Of a stretch of 64,000 nt of DNA, positions 16,755 through 25,722 are shown one piece after another. Made by a program: the position numbers and the translations under genes. The stretch's first letter is position 1. Every line of letters begins with the position of its first letter. A model generated the notes under the pieces. It saw only the letters and a list, made by a program, of their open reading frames with translations, made no database searches and had not been told where the DNA came from. Source of the DNA: Winogradskya humida (lineage in GTDB: Bacteria > Actinomycetota > Actinomycetes > Mycobacteriales > Micromonosporaceae); the NCBI RefSeq assembly GCF_016862215.1, contig NZ_BOMN01000037.1, forward strand, positions 38,361 to 102,360, written 5' to 3'.

Positions 16755-19187
16755 TTACGACAGGCCGAGCCACTCCTTCTCGCGCGGCAGCAGCTCGATA
16801 CCCCCGCTGCGACAGATCTCCTCCAGCCGTCGCAGCACGTCGGCCCGTTCCTGCGGATCCGGCGTGCTCCTGGCCTGACCGATCAACGCCTCGACGACAT
16901 CCCTCGGATCGTAGGCATTGGCGTATGCGTCCGCAGCGGCGGCAAATGCTTCCGCCGCGCGTTTCTGCTCCCCGCGATGCAGCGCCAGGGCCGCCTCGAC
17001 GATCGCAGCCGGGCCGTCCGGTGGCAGCGGCGAGTCGCCCGGGTGCAGGTCCTCCAGCACCTCCGCGGCCTCGTCGTCGCGACCCGACTCCGCCAGCGCC
17101 TGGCCGATCGAGGCCAGCACCCGGCGACGATGCCCGGGGTCGCCGACGTCCTCCAGCTCGGAGATGGCGTGCCGGCCCAGCCGGGCGGCCTCCTCGAGGT
17201 GACCGTCGAGACGTTCCACCTCCGCCAGGTTGGCCGCGGCGACCGCGCGCAACCGATGCTCGCCACAGCGGCTGGCCAGGCGATCCACCTCGGCCAGCCG
17301 GGCCCGGGCGGCGGCCAGGTCGCCGCGGCGGATCTCGTGCCAGGTCAGATTGTTCTCGGCGACCGCCATGTCGCGGATGCGCCCGCTGGAGCGGGCCAGC
17401 TCGAGGGCCGCCTCGCCGTGCACCCTGGCCCGGTCGAAGACGCGGGTGGTCATCCACAGCGCGGCCAGCTGGGTGTGCGCGGTCAGCTGCCCGGAGACGT
17501 CACCCAGGTCACGGAAGTCGGCCAGCGCCGCCTCCGCCGAGCCGATCTCCTCGGCGCCGGAGCCGTGCTCCAGGGCCAGCTGGGCGAGCCCCACCTTGGC
17601 CCAGGCTCGGGTGGCCGGGTCGGCGTCGGCCGTCCGCGGGTCTGCCAGCAGCCGTCGTAGCCACTGCCGTCCGGTGACGTCCCGGCCGCGGAAGCGCCAC
17701 CACCTCGGCAGGCAGGCCGCGATGCGCAGGGCGGTGTGCGGGTCCTCCTTCGCCGCCCAGTTGAGCGCCGCGCCGAGGTCACCGGCCACGTCGTCGAGGC
17801 GAGCGGCGGCTTCTGCCAGCCGGGCGCCCTTCAGCTCCGGGGCGATGCCGCGGACCATCTCGGCCATCACCTCCGCATGCCGGCTGCGCGCGGCGTGCAG
17901 ATCGCCCTGGGTCGCGGCCTGTTCGAGGGCGTAGTCGCCGACCACGTCGAGCAGCCGGAAACGGAACGCCCGGGCGCCCCGGGCGCTCAGCATGCCCAAC
18001 TCGAGGAAGCGGTCGAGCAGGTGCACGACGTCGGTGGCCGGGCGCCCGTCGACGATCTGCTCGGCGAGGTCCAGCGACCAGCGGTTTCTGAACGTGGCGA
18101 CGCGGTGCAGCGCGGCCTGTTCGTCGGTGGAGAGCAACCGGTAACTGGCTGCCACGGCGTCGCGCACCGAGACCACGCCGCCGTCCTCGGGGCGCCCGGA
18201 GAGGTCGAGGACGCGGTCACCGTACCGATCAAGGATCTCTTCGACCGTCAGGACCCGCCCGCGGGCGGCCGCCAGCTCAAGGGCGATGGGCAGGCCTCCG
18301 AGGCGCCGGACCAGCGCGGCCAGAGACGGCACCTCTTCGGGCTCGACGGGTGCTCCGCGCACCTTGGCCAGGCGATCGAGGAAGAGCGCGACGGCCGGAT
18401 AGCCGGCGACGTCCGCGAGCGTCGTGCCCACTCCGGCAGGCGGCGCGACCAGGGGTGCGACCGGCCAGACCCGCTCGGTGGGCAGGCCGACGGGGTGCCG
18501 GCCGGTGGCCAGGAAACGCAGGGTCGGGTGCTGGGCAAGCAGGGCGCCGAGCACCTCGGCGATCGACTCGGGCGAGCGTTCGACCGCGTCGATCAGCAGC
18601 AGTGCGGCACGCCCGGCGAATCGGGGGGCCAGGTCGTCGGGCCGGCCCACGCCGAAGACCGCGGCGACACCGCCCAGCACCTCACCGGCGGTCGAGCCGT
18701 CGGTGATCACGATGCCGGCAACCCCGCCGGGGTGCGCTTCGGCGACCCGATGGGCAACGGTGAGCGCGAGGCTGGTCTTGCCGACCCCGGCCAGGCCGAC
18801 CAGCGTGATGCCGCGCGGGCCTTCCGCCATCGGCTGGGAGAGCCGGGTGACCAGCTCGGTGACGTCGCCGTCGCGGCCGATCAGATCGCTTGCCGGTGGC
18901 AACCGGATGAAGCGGGCCGGCATCGGCGAGCTGGAGGGCTGGCCGCGAGCGGCGGCGAGAAAGGCAAGCCGGTCGGCGCCGGTCAGGCCGAGCGCCGCGG
19001 CCAGCAGCTCAACCGTGGTCCGCTGCGGGCGCGATGCGCGGCCGCGCTCAAGATCGCGGACCGTACGCACCCCGACCGCCGCGCGGACAGCGAGCTCCTC
19101 TTGCGTCAGCTTCGCCCGCAGCCGGTAACTGCGCAGCACGGCGTCGAATCCCGGACCCTCCTGGTCCGCCCCGTGATCGGACGTCAT
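16755..19187 (-). CDS. XRE-HTH / NB-ARC ATPase / TPR regulator (AfsR-related signal-transducing ATPase)
   Basis: An 810-residue STAND-type regulator. Residues about 12-75 form an XRE-like helix-turn-helix (KLTQEELAVRAAVGVRTVRDLERG). A P-loop NTPase (NB-ARC) follows, with DLIGRDGDV, Walker A GLAGVGKTSLAL, Walker B ALLLIDAVE, and the GLPIALELAAARG motif. The C-terminal 350 residues are helical repeats of TPR type rich in A/L/E/R. Such proteins act as ATP-dependent switches of transcription. The ATG at 19187 is preferred because upstream residues lack HTH homology. It stands alone, convergent with marR, and its own promoter region contains no obvious palindrome. Target genes are unknown. Confidence 0.87.
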   Translation of the reverse strand: MTSDHGADQEGPGFDAVLRSYRLRAKLTQEELAVRAAVGVRTVRDLERGRASRPQRTTVELLAAALGLTGADRLAFLAAARGQPSSSPMPARFIRLPPASDLIGRDGDVTELVTRLSQPMAEGPRGITLVGLAGVGKTSLALTVAHRVAEAHPGGVAGIVITDGSTAGEVLGGVAAVFGVGRPDDLAPRFAGRAALLLIDAVERSPESIAEVLGALLAQHPTLRFLATGRHPVGLPTERVWPVAPLVAPPAGVGTTLADVAGYPAVALFLDRLAKVRGAPVEPEEVPSLAALVRRLGGLPIALELAAARGRVLTVEEILDRYGDRVLDLSGRPEDGGVVSVRDAVAASYRLLSTDEQAALHRVATFRNRWSLDLAEQIVDGRPATDVVHLLDRFLELGMLSARGARAFRFRLLDVVGDYALEQAATQGDLHAARSRHAEVMAEMVRGIAPELKGARLAEAAARLDDVAGDLGAALNWAAKEDPHTALRIAACLPRWWRFRGRDVTGRQWLRRLLADPRTADADPATRAWAKVGLAQLALEHGSGAEEIGSAEAALADFRDLGDVSGQLTAHTQLAALWMTTRVFDRARVHGEAALELARSSGRIRDMAVAENNLTWHEIRRGDLAAARARLAEVDRLASRCGEHRLRAVAAANLAEVERLDGHLEEAARLGRHAISELEDVGDPGHRRRVLASIGQALAESGRDDEAAEVLEDLHPGDSPLPPDGPAAIVEAALALHRGEQKRAAEAFAAAADAYANAYDPRDVVEALIGQARSTPDPQERADVLRRLEEICRSGGIELLPREKEWLGLS

Positions 19188-19323
19188 GGTTATGAACCTA
19201 GGCAGACATGTCGATGAATGCCGACCTGAGGCGGCAGTTTGTCGACTAACCGACGCAAAGGCCGCCGGATTTGCCGCCAAACCTGCCCGGGAGTCCAAGA
19301 TCGCCTGTTCAACGGCGTGAACG

Positions 19324-20481
19324 CTACAAACCCAGACCGCGGGCGACGATCATCCGCTGGACCTCCGAGGTCCCCTCCCCGATCTCCAGGATCTTGGCGT
19401 CGCGGTAGAAACGACCGACCGCCGACTCGTTCATGAAGCCGTAGCCGCCGTGAACCTGGGTCGCGTAGCGGGCGTTCTCCACCGCCGCCTCGCTCGCGTA
19501 GAGCTTCGCGAGGGCGGCCTGATGCTTGAAGTCGGCCCCGGCGAGCATCCGGGCCGCAGCATCGTAATAGGACACTCTGGACATGTGGGCGCGCATCTCC
19601 ATGTCCGCGATCATGAACTGGATCGCCTGGTAGCCGCCGATCGCGCTGCCGAACGCCTGCCGTTCACGGGCGTATTTGAGCGACTCGTCGACACAGCCCT
19701 GAGCCAGGCCGGTGGAGAGCGCGGCGATCGCGATCCGGCCCTCGTCGAGGATCCGCAGGAACTGCGCGTAACCACGGCCGCGCTCGCCGAGCAGGTTCGC
19801 GGCCGGCACTCGCACGTCGTCGAAGGCCAGCTCGTGGGTGTCGGAGGCGCACCAGCCGACCTTGGAATACGCGGGTGCGACGGTGAACCCGGGGGTCCCC
19901 GACGGCACGATGATCGTGGAGAGTTCCTTGCGGCCGTCGGGCTTCGTGCCGGTGACCGCCATGACCGTGACCAGGCAGGTGATGTCGGTGCCCGAGTTCG
20001 TGATGAACGCCTTCGAGCCGTTGATGACCCATTCGCCCGTCGCCTCGTCGAGCACCGCGCGGGTCGTCGTGCCGCCGGCGTCGGAACCCGCCCCCGGCTC
20101 GGTCAGCCCGAACGCTGCCAGGGCCTCGCCGCTGGTCAGCCGGGGTAGCCAGTGTTCCTTCTGTTCGGGCGTACCAAACAGATAGATCGGCATGACTCCC
20201 AGCGAGACCGCCGCCTCCAGGGTGATCGCGACGCTGCTGTCGATCCTGGCCAGCTCCTCCAGGGCCAGGCACAGCGCGAAGTAGTCGCCGCCCATGCCAC
20301 CGTGCTCCTCGGAGAAGGGCAGACCGAACAGGCCCATCTTGCCCATCTGGCGGACCAGGTCGTACGGAAACGTCTTGCGCTCGTAGTGCTCGGCGATCAC
20401 CGGCGCCACCTGCTCACGAGCGAAATCTCGCACGCTCTCGCGCAGCGCCTCCTGCTCCTCGCTGAGCCGGAAGTCGACCAT
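19324..20481 (-). CDS. Acyl-CoA dehydrogenase (isovaleryl-CoA dehydrogenase-like)
   Basis: A 385-residue FAD-dependent acyl-CoA dehydrogenase of normal length. It has the signatures ALEELARIDSSVAIT, AFGLTEPGAGSDAGG and, near the C terminus, QVHGGYGFMNESAVGRFYRDAKILEIGEGTSEVQR. The glutamate of the IGEGTSE region lies near the usual binding site; the catalytic base cannot be assigned with certainty. It starts 12 bases after the carboxyltransferase stop, in one operon with it. With methylcrotonyl-CoA-type carboxylase and HMG-CoA lyase genes alongside, a role in leucine/isovalerate or related branched acyl-CoA breakdown is inferred. Confidence 0.93.
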   Translation of the reverse strand: MVDFRLSEEQEALRESVRDFAREQVAPVIAEHYERKTFPYDLVRQMGKMGLFGLPFSEEHGGMGGDYFALCLALEELARIDSSVAITLEAAVSLGVMPIYLFGTPEQKEHWLPRLTSGEALAAFGLTEPGAGSDAGGTTTRAVLDEATGEWVINGSKAFITNSGTDITCLVTVMAVTGTKPDGRKELSTIIVPSGTPGFTVAPAYSKVGWCASDTHELAFDDVRVPAANLLGERGRGYAQFLRILDEGRIAIAALSTGLAQGCVDESLKYARERQAFGSAIGGYQAIQFMIADMEMRAHMSRVSYYDAAARMLAGADFKHQAALAKLYASEAAVENARYATQVHGGYGFMNESAVGRFYRDAKILEIGEGTSEVQRMIVARGLGL

Positions 20482-20493
20482 GGCGGATCCTCT

Positions 20494-22020
20494 CTAGACG
20501 GGAGTGACGCCGTGGCGACGGCGGGAGAAGGAACGGTCCTTGCCTCGGGCTGCGGCGAAGCGGCGGATCAGCTCGCCGCGCAGGTCGCCGGGCTCGATCA
20601 CGGTGTCGATGACCAGCTCGCTGGCGAGCCGCATGACGTCGATGTCGCGCTCGTACTCGGCGCGGCGCTCGGCGATGAAACCCTCGCGCTCGCCCTCGGG
20701 CAGCGCGGCGATCTTGTTGGCGTAGACGGCATTGACGGCCGCCTCCGCCCCCATCACCGCGATCTTGGCCGTGGGCAGGGCGATCGTCGCCTCGGGGTCG
20801 AAGCCCGGGCCCGCCATCGCGTACAGACCGGCGCCGTAGGCCTTGCGCACCACCACGCAGATCTTCGCGACGGTGGCCTCGGAGATCGCGGTGATCATCT
20901 TGGCGCCGTGCCGGATGATGCCCTGCTTCTCCACCGCCGAGCCGACCATGAAGCCCGGAACGTCGGAGAGGAAGATCAGCGGCACATTGAAGGCGTCGCA
21001 GAGCTGCACGAACCGGCTCGCCTTGTCGGCCGAGTCGACGAAGAGCACGCCGCCCTTGAACATCGAGTTGTTGCCGAGCACCCCGACGACCTGGCCGTCG
21101 AGGCGCGCGAAGCCGACCGCCAGCTCGCGGGCCCAGAGCGCGTGGATCTCGAAGAACGAGCCCTGGTCGACGATGCCCTTGATGTAGCGGCGCATGTCGA
21201 ACGCCTGCCGCTCGCTGACCGGCACGAGAGCGCCGAGGTCAACCGCAGCCGATTCCACCGGCTCGGCGACCGGCGGCTCCTGGGTGTAGTTGGACGGCAG
21301 GTAGGAGAGGTAGGAGCGGACTACGTCGAGGGCGTCCTGCTCGGTCTTGCAGAGGAAATGCCCGACGCCGGACTCCGCGCAGTGCACCCGGGCGCCGCCC
21401 ATCGCCTCCAGCGTGGTGCGCTCCCCGGTGACCATCTCGACCATGCGGTCGGAACCGAGATACATACTGGCGTTGCCCTCGACCATCGCGACCACGTCGC
21501 AGAACGCCGGGATGTAGGCCCCGCCGGCTGCGGACGGCCCGAACAACGCGCAGACCTGCGGGATCGACCCGGACGCGCGGACCTGGGTGTGGAAGATCTT
21601 TCCCGCTCCGCGGGGGCCCGGGAAGAGGTCGACCTGGTCGGTGATGCGCGCGCCCGCGGAATCCACGAGATACACCATGGGTACGCCCGTCGCGTATGCC
21701 CGCTCGATGATTCTGATGATCTTCTCGACCGTACGCGCGCCCCACGACCCCGCCTTCACGGTGGAGTCGTTGGCCATCACGCACACACCGCGCCCGTCGA
21801 TCCGCGCTGTTCCGGTGATCACGCCGTCCGCTGGGAGCCCGTCGGCAAGACTGTTGGCGTAGAGGCCGTCCTCGACGAAGGAGCCGTCGTCGACCAGCAG
21901 CGCGATGCGTTCACGGGCGAACAGCTTGCCCTTCGCGGCGTTCGCGGCGTGGTATTTCTCCGCGCCGCCGGCGACCGCCCGCTTGTGCGCCTGCGCCAAC
22001 GCTTCCACGTCGAAAGCCAC
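20494..22020 (-). CDS. Acyl-CoA carboxylase carboxyltransferase (beta) subunit
   Basis: A 508-residue carboxyltransferase that transfers CO2 from carboxybiotin to an acyl-CoA. Both crotonase-fold halves are visible: the N-terminal part with VYLVDSAGARITDQ and FGPSAAGGAYIPAFCD, and the C-terminal part with LSDVPGFMVGSAVEKQGIIRHGAKM and VVRKAYGAGLYAM. The GTG at 22020 follows GGGAGGGGG. The gene neighbourhood suggests 3-methylcrotonyl-CoA as substrate, though propionyl- or geranyl-CoA-type specificity cannot be excluded. It is separated from mvaB by a 15-bp hairpin and carries its own palindromic operator candidate at 22050-22063, so it appears to start a second transcription unit with the dehydrogenase. 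Confidence 0.92.
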   Translation of the reverse strand: MAFDVEALAQAHKRAVAGGAEKYHAANAAKGKLFARERIALLVDDGSFVEDGLYANSLADGLPADGVITGTARIDGRGVCVMANDSTVKAGSWGARTVEKIIRIIERAYATGVPMVYLVDSAGARITDQVDLFPGPRGAGKIFHTQVRASGSIPQVCALFGPSAAGGAYIPAFCDVVAMVEGNASMYLGSDRMVEMVTGERTTLEAMGGARVHCAESGVGHFLCKTEQDALDVVRSYLSYLPSNYTQEPPVAEPVESAAVDLGALVPVSERQAFDMRRYIKGIVDQGSFFEIHALWARELAVGFARLDGQVVGVLGNNSMFKGGVLFVDSADKASRFVQLCDAFNVPLIFLSDVPGFMVGSAVEKQGIIRHGAKMITAISEATVAKICVVVRKAYGAGLYAMAGPGFDPEATIALPTAKIAVMGAEAAVNAVYANKIAALPEGEREGFIAERRAEYERDIDVMRLASELVIDTVIEPGDLRGELIRRFAAARGKDRSFSRRRHGVTPV

Positions 22021-22049
22021 GTGGCCCCCTCCCGCCGCTCGTTCCGCCC

Positions 22050-22063
22050 TGAACGATCGTTAG
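22050..22063. promoter_or_regulatory. Candidate TetR operator upstream of the carboxyltransferase gene
   Basis: CTGAACGATCGTTA contains the perfect palindrome AACGATCGTT (22052-22061), 30 bases before the GTG start. A near-identical site (CTGAACGGCCGTTA on the minus strand) lies before the TetR gene at 25138-25151. Confidence 0.6.
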
Positions 22064-22096
22064 GTTAGCGCAATTGCACGTGGGGGGAAAGACGCA

Positions 22097-22131
22097 AACG
22101 GGAGCCCCCGCAGGCCGCGGGGGCTCCCGTT
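22097..22131. terminator. 15-bp GC-rich hairpin between mvaB and the carboxyltransferase gene
   Basis: AACGGGAGCCCCCGC and its complement form a perfect 15-bp stem with a 5-base loop. On the minus strand it is followed by a weakly T-rich stretch, so it can end the tetR-accC-mvaB transcript. A second 8-bp hairpin followed by six T residues on the plus strand lies next to it (22136-22172). Confidence 0.75.
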
Positions 22132-22280
22132 CTTCGATGCCGACGCCGTGGAGGAGCATCGGCATCTTTTTTCGTACCCGGCGCTTGACAGCGCCGCTCG
22201 GGTCACGCCCGGGACCGGCGTGATCCGGGTCTTGAAAGCTGCCGGTATTGATAACGAAGCGGACCAGCCGGGGACACGCT

Positions 22281-23159
22281 TCAGACCAGGCGGGTACGCG
22301 GTCCCGCGCGCAGAACCCCCGACGGCAGCGTGCGGCCGAGCATCTTCTCGGCCATCGACGCGACGTCGAGCAGCGATTCCAGGTCGACGCCCGTGGTGAT
22401 GCCCATGTCCTCGAGCATGTGCACCAGCTCCTCGGTGGCGATGTTGCCGGAGGCGCCGGGCGCGTAGGGGCAGCCACCGATCCCGCCGACGCTGGCGTCG
22501 AACTCACGGATGCCGAGCTCGAGCGCTGTCAGGACGTTCGCCAGCCCCGTGCCGCGCGTGTTGTGAAAGTGCAGCAGCTCCGGGCGTACCGATGAAAGAA
22601 GATCACGGACCCGGCGGGGAGTCGCCATGCCCGTGGTGTCGCCGAAGGCCGTCCGGTCGGCGCCGTCGGCACGGACCCGTTCCACGATGGACGCCACGCG
22701 GTCCGGATCGATGTCGCCCTCGAACGGGCAGCCGAAACTGGTCGCGACGATCACCTCGAGCGTCGCGCCGGACGCATGGACCAGCGGAATAAGCGCGGTG
22801 ATCTCGTCGAGCGTCTCGGCGGTGGAACGGTTGAGATTGCGCCGGTTGTGGGTGTCGCTGGCCGAGACGACAACCTCGATCTCGCCGAAACCCGCCGCGA
22901 TGGCGCGCTCGGCCCCGCGTTTGTTGGGGATCAGCGCCGAATAGCGAACGTCGGGGTTGTGCCAGGCGCGGGCCCAGACCTCGTCCGCGTCGGCCATCTG
23001 CGGAATGGCTTTCGGGTGGACGAACGAAACCGCCTCGATCCGCCGCACCCCCGTGCCGGAAAGCGCGTCGATCAGCCGCACCTTGTCGTCGGCCGCAATG
23101 GGCTCCTCGTTCTGCAGGCCGTCGCGGGGAGCGACCTCACGGATCGAGACGGCGGTCAT
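22281..23159 (-). CDS. mvaB: Hydroxymethylglutaryl-CoA lyase
   Basis: A 292-residue HMG-CoA lyase that cleaves 3-hydroxy-3-methylglutaryl-CoA to acetyl-CoA and acetoacetate, the last step of leucine breakdown. The N-terminal EVAPRDGLQNE metal/substrate motif is intact, as are SFVHPK, VSASDTHNRRN, and the HMGL signature GGIGGCPYAPGASGN with catalytic Cys230. It starts four bases after the biotin carboxylase stop, so the two are in one operon with the TetR gene. Length is normal. The gene ends about 260 bases before the carboxyltransferase gene, with a hairpin in the gap. Confidence 0.95.
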   Translation of the reverse strand: MTAVSIREVAPRDGLQNEEPIAADDKVRLIDALSGTGVRRIEAVSFVHPKAIPQMADADEVWARAWHNPDVRYSALIPNKRGAERAIAAGFGEIEVVVSASDTHNRRNLNRSTAETLDEITALIPLVHASGATLEVIVATSFGCPFEGDIDPDRVASIVERVRADGADRTAFGDTTGMATPRRVRDLLSSVRPELLHFHNTRGTGLANVLTALELGIREFDASVGGIGGCPYAPGASGNIATEELVHMLEDMGITTGVDLESLLDVASMAEKMLGRTLPSGVLRAGPRTRLV

Positions 23160-23163
23160 GTCC

Positions 23164-24498
23164 TCACCTCATCCGGGCCACGATGCCCGTGTCGTAGTCG
23201 CCCGACAGGAACTCGTCGTTCTCCAACAGCTCAGCGAAGAAAGGCAGGTTGTTCTTGGGACCGGCCACCTGGAAACCGGCCACCGCGGCACGCGCTTTGG
23301 CGATCGCGGCCGCCCGGTCCACACCGAACACGATCAGTTTCGCCATGAGCGAGTCGTAGAACTGGGTGACCGTGGTGTCCGGCCCATATCCCGAGTCGAC
23401 CCGCACACCGTCGCCGGCCGGTTCCATCCACGTCGTGATTTTGCCGGGGCCAGGGAAGAAACGCTTGGGATCCTCGGCATTGACCCGGAACTCGATCGCG
23501 TGCCCGCTGGTGGGGCGTTCGACGTCGAAGTTCGGCTCGAGACCGGAGGCGATCCGCAGCTGCTGCTCGACCAGGTCGGTGCCGTGGATCAGCTCGGTGA
23601 TCGGGTGCTCGACCTGCAGCCGGGTGTTCATCTCGAGAAAGAAGAACTCACCGGTCGCCGGGTCGAGCAGGCATTCGACCGTGCCCGCGTTGCGATAACC
23701 CACGGCCTCGCCGGCCTTGACCGCCGCGGCCAGGAAACGCGCGCGCAGCTCGGGGCTGACCGCCGGGCTCGGGGCTTCCTCGACGAGTTTCTGATTTCGT
23801 CGCTGCACCGAGCATTCCCGCTCGCTCAACGCGATCACCCGGCCATCGGCGAGACCGAGAATCTGCACCTCGACGTGCCGGACCCGGGGGAAGTAACGCT
23901 CGATGAGCACCGAGCCGTCGCCGAACATCCGCTCGGCGAACGCCGTGACCTTGTCGTATTCCTTGCGCAGCGCGGTTTCGTCGTCGGCGACGGCCATGCC
24001 CATTCCGCCACCGCCGGCCGCGGCCTTGACCATCACCGGATAGCCGATCGTTTTCGCCGCCTCGATCGCGGCCTCGACGGATTCCGCGGGATCGTGCGTG
24101 CCGGGAGCCACCGGGACCCCGGCCTCCGCCATCAGGTTCCGGGCATTGATCTTGTCGCCCATCGCGGTGATCGCCTCGGCGCCGGGTCCGATCCACACCA
24201 GGCCGTTCGTTTCGACCGTACGCGCGAAGTCCGCATTCTCACTCAGAAAGCCATAGCCGGGGTGAATCGCCTGAGCCCCCGTCGACTTCGCCGCGGCGAG
24301 GATGGCCTCGGTGTTCCGATAGCTCTCCGCCGGATTGGCCGGGCCCACGCACACCGATTCGTCGGCCTCGACGACAAACGGCATTCCCGCGTCGGCCTCG
24401 GAGTAGACGGCGATCGACCGGATTCCCAGCCGTTTGGCCGTGCGGATGATCCGGCGGGCGATCTCGCCCCGGTTGGCAACGAGCAACGACTCGATCAT
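23164..24498 (-). CDS. accC: Biotin carboxylase subunit without biotin carrier domain
   Basis: A 444-residue ATP-grasp biotin carboxylase that carboxylates biotin using bicarbonate and ATP. It shows VANRGEIARRIIRTA, HPGYGFLSEN, the ATP loop KAAAGGGGMGM, RECSVQRRNQKLVEEAPS and FLEMNTRLQVEHP. It stops after the carboxylase domain, at the length of bacterial AccC. Methylcrotonyl-CoA carboxylase alpha subunits normally continue for about 200 residues to a biotin-carrying domain with an MKM motif; no such motif was found here or elsewhere in the cluster, so a carrier protein must come from another locus. It lies between tetR (3-base gap) and mvaB. Confidence 0.93.
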   Translation of the reverse strand: MIESLLVANRGEIARRIIRTAKRLGIRSIAVYSEADAGMPFVVEADESVCVGPANPAESYRNTEAILAAAKSTGAQAIHPGYGFLSENADFARTVETNGLVWIGPGAEAITAMGDKINARNLMAEAGVPVAPGTHDPAESVEAAIEAAKTIGYPVMVKAAAGGGGMGMAVADDETALRKEYDKVTAFAERMFGDGSVLIERYFPRVRHVEVQILGLADGRVIALSERECSVQRRNQKLVEEAPSPAVSPELRARFLAAAVKAGEAVGYRNAGTVECLLDPATGEFFFLEMNTRLQVEHPITELIHGTDLVEQQLRIASGLEPNFDVERPTSGHAIEFRVNAEDPKRFFPGPGKITTWMEPAGDGVRVDSGYGPDTTVTQFYDSLMAKLIVFGVDRAAAIAKARAAVAGFQVAGPKNNLPFFAELLENDEFLSGDYDTGIVARMR

Positions 24499-24501
24499 CT
24501 T

Positions 24502-25104
24502 TTACCTGCCAATGAGGGCGTGGACCGTCGCTTCACGAAGCAGTGCCGCGCGACGGCGGCGGTCGACCTCGCCGCCGAGGAACGGGGTGGAATTCATCAG
24601 GCCGAACGCCGAGTGCGCGAGCACCCGCGCCTCCCCCGCCTCGAGCTCGGGGCGCAGCGTGCCGAGCACGACGACCCACTCCTCGACGTAGAGCCGCTGC
24701 AGCTTGCGGATCTGCCGCTTCGGCTCCTCCGGGAGGCGGTCGAGCTCGTGCAGGTGCAACGCGATCACTGCCGGATTGGCCAGGGCGAACTCCACGTGGA
24801 ACTCGATCAGGTCGGTGAGGGCGGCCTGCGCGTCCTCGGGGTGGCGACCGACCCGCTCCTTGCCGCCGTGCAACAGCCCCTCGCTGACCGGGATCAGCGC
24901 GGCGACCAGCATGGCTTCCTTGCCGGCGAAGTGGTGATAGAGCGCCGGCCCGGTCACGCCGGCGGCGGAGCCGATGTCATCCATCGACACGCCGTGATAT
25001 CCACGCGAGGCGAAGAGCCCCACCGCGATCTCGAGAATCTCGTCCCGCCGAGAACGCCGCCGCGGGGCGGGCGCACCGGGACGTTGCTGCTGATCTACCG
25101 TCAC
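24502..25104 (-). CDS. TetR family regulator of the acyl-CoA catabolic cluster
   Basis: A 200-residue TetR repressor. The N-terminal DNA-binding domain reads RRDEILEIAVGLFASRGYHGVSMDDIGSAAGVTGPALYHHFAGKEAML, with an intact helix-turn-helix. The C-terminal ligand domain is helical. It is the first gene of the operon with accC and mvaB, the three spaced by three and four bases. Two matching palindromes, one in front of this gene (25138-25151) and one in front of the carboxyltransferase gene (22050-22063), are likely its operators. An acyl-CoA intermediate is a plausible inducer, as for related regulators of fatty and branched-chain acyl-CoA pathways, but this is inference. Confidence 0.93.
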   Translation of the reverse strand: MTVDQQQRPGAPAPRRRSRRDEILEIAVGLFASRGYHGVSMDDIGSAAGVTGPALYHHFAGKEAMLVAALIPVSEGLLHGGKERVGRHPEDAQAALTDLIEFHVEFALANPAVIALHLHELDRLPEEPKRQIRKLQRLYVEEWVVVLGTLRPELEAGEARVLAHSAFGLMNSTPFLGGEVDRRRRAALLREATVHALIGR

Positions 25105-25137
25105 CCGGCAACTCTAACCCGCTGTCAAGCCGAGACC

Positions 25138-25151
25138 TTAACGGCCGTTCA
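25138..25151. promoter_or_regulatory. Candidate TetR operator upstream of tetR
   Basis: TTAACGGCCGTTCAG (plus strand) contains the palindrome AACGGCCGTT and overlaps the last codons of the VanZ-family gene. Its complement CTGAACGGCCGTTA matches the 22050 site at 12 of 14 bases. It lies 34 bases before the tetR start. Confidence 0.55.
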
Positions 25152-25662
25152 GCTGATCTCGCCCATCGGGAAATACCATTTCCGGTGTCACGACAGACGC
25201 CCGACCGGTCCACCAACGCCGCGACAAAGCGGCCGCGGCAACCGCACCGACGGTGTTGACGATGACGTCGTCGACGCTGGACACCCGCCCGATCGCGCTC
25301 ACCCATTGCAACACCTCGATGAGGGTCGAGGTAACGAGTGCGAGGCCGAAAACCCTGCTCAGCGACGCGGCCCAGCCGAACCGCATGGGCAGGAAGAAGC
25401 CGAACGCCGCAAGCACCAGCAGATTGCCGACGACCTGCGCGGGGATCCAGGACGACAGATCCTGCAGCGGTACGAGTTCCACGTCCCGAGGAGCATCCTG
25501 CCTCGTGAAGAGCATGAGCGCCCACGGCAGCGACCCGGCCACGATCCCTGCCTCAGCGAGCGCCGGCTTCCCGCGCCACTGATAGGCGAGCAGTCCCAGC
25601 GGTGGCAACAGCAGGACCGCCACCACCATGATCGTTCCGTACGCGTGCCAGGCAGCCCCCAT
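25138..25662 (-). CDS. VanZ family membrane protein
   Basis: A 174-residue protein with four or five hydrophobic segments and VanZ-family features: NLLVLAAFGFFLPM, then STLIEVLQWVSAIGRVSSVDDVIVNTVGAVAAAAL. VanZ-like proteins occur widely in Gram-positive bacteria and one member contributes to teicoplanin resistance; the general function is not settled. The ATG at 25662 has a GGGAGA upstream and begins just before the first membrane helix; the frame is open 15 codons further. Its 3' end overlaps the proposed tetR operator, and it is in the same direction as tetR, so readthrough is possible. Confidence 0.85.
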   Translation of the reverse strand: MGAAWHAYGTIMVVAVLLLPPLGLLAYQWRGKPALAEAGIVAGSLPWALMLFTRQDAPRDVELVPLQDLSSWIPAQVVGNLLVLAAFGFFLPMRFGWAASLSRVFGLALVTSTLIEVLQWVSAIGRVSSVDDVIVNTVGAVAAAALSRRWWTGRASVVTPEMVFPDGRDQLNGR

Positions 25663-25722
25663 GGCCCGACAGTCTCCCGTGTGTGACGGTAGAACGCCGC
25701 CCGACAAATCGGACGGCGTCTC

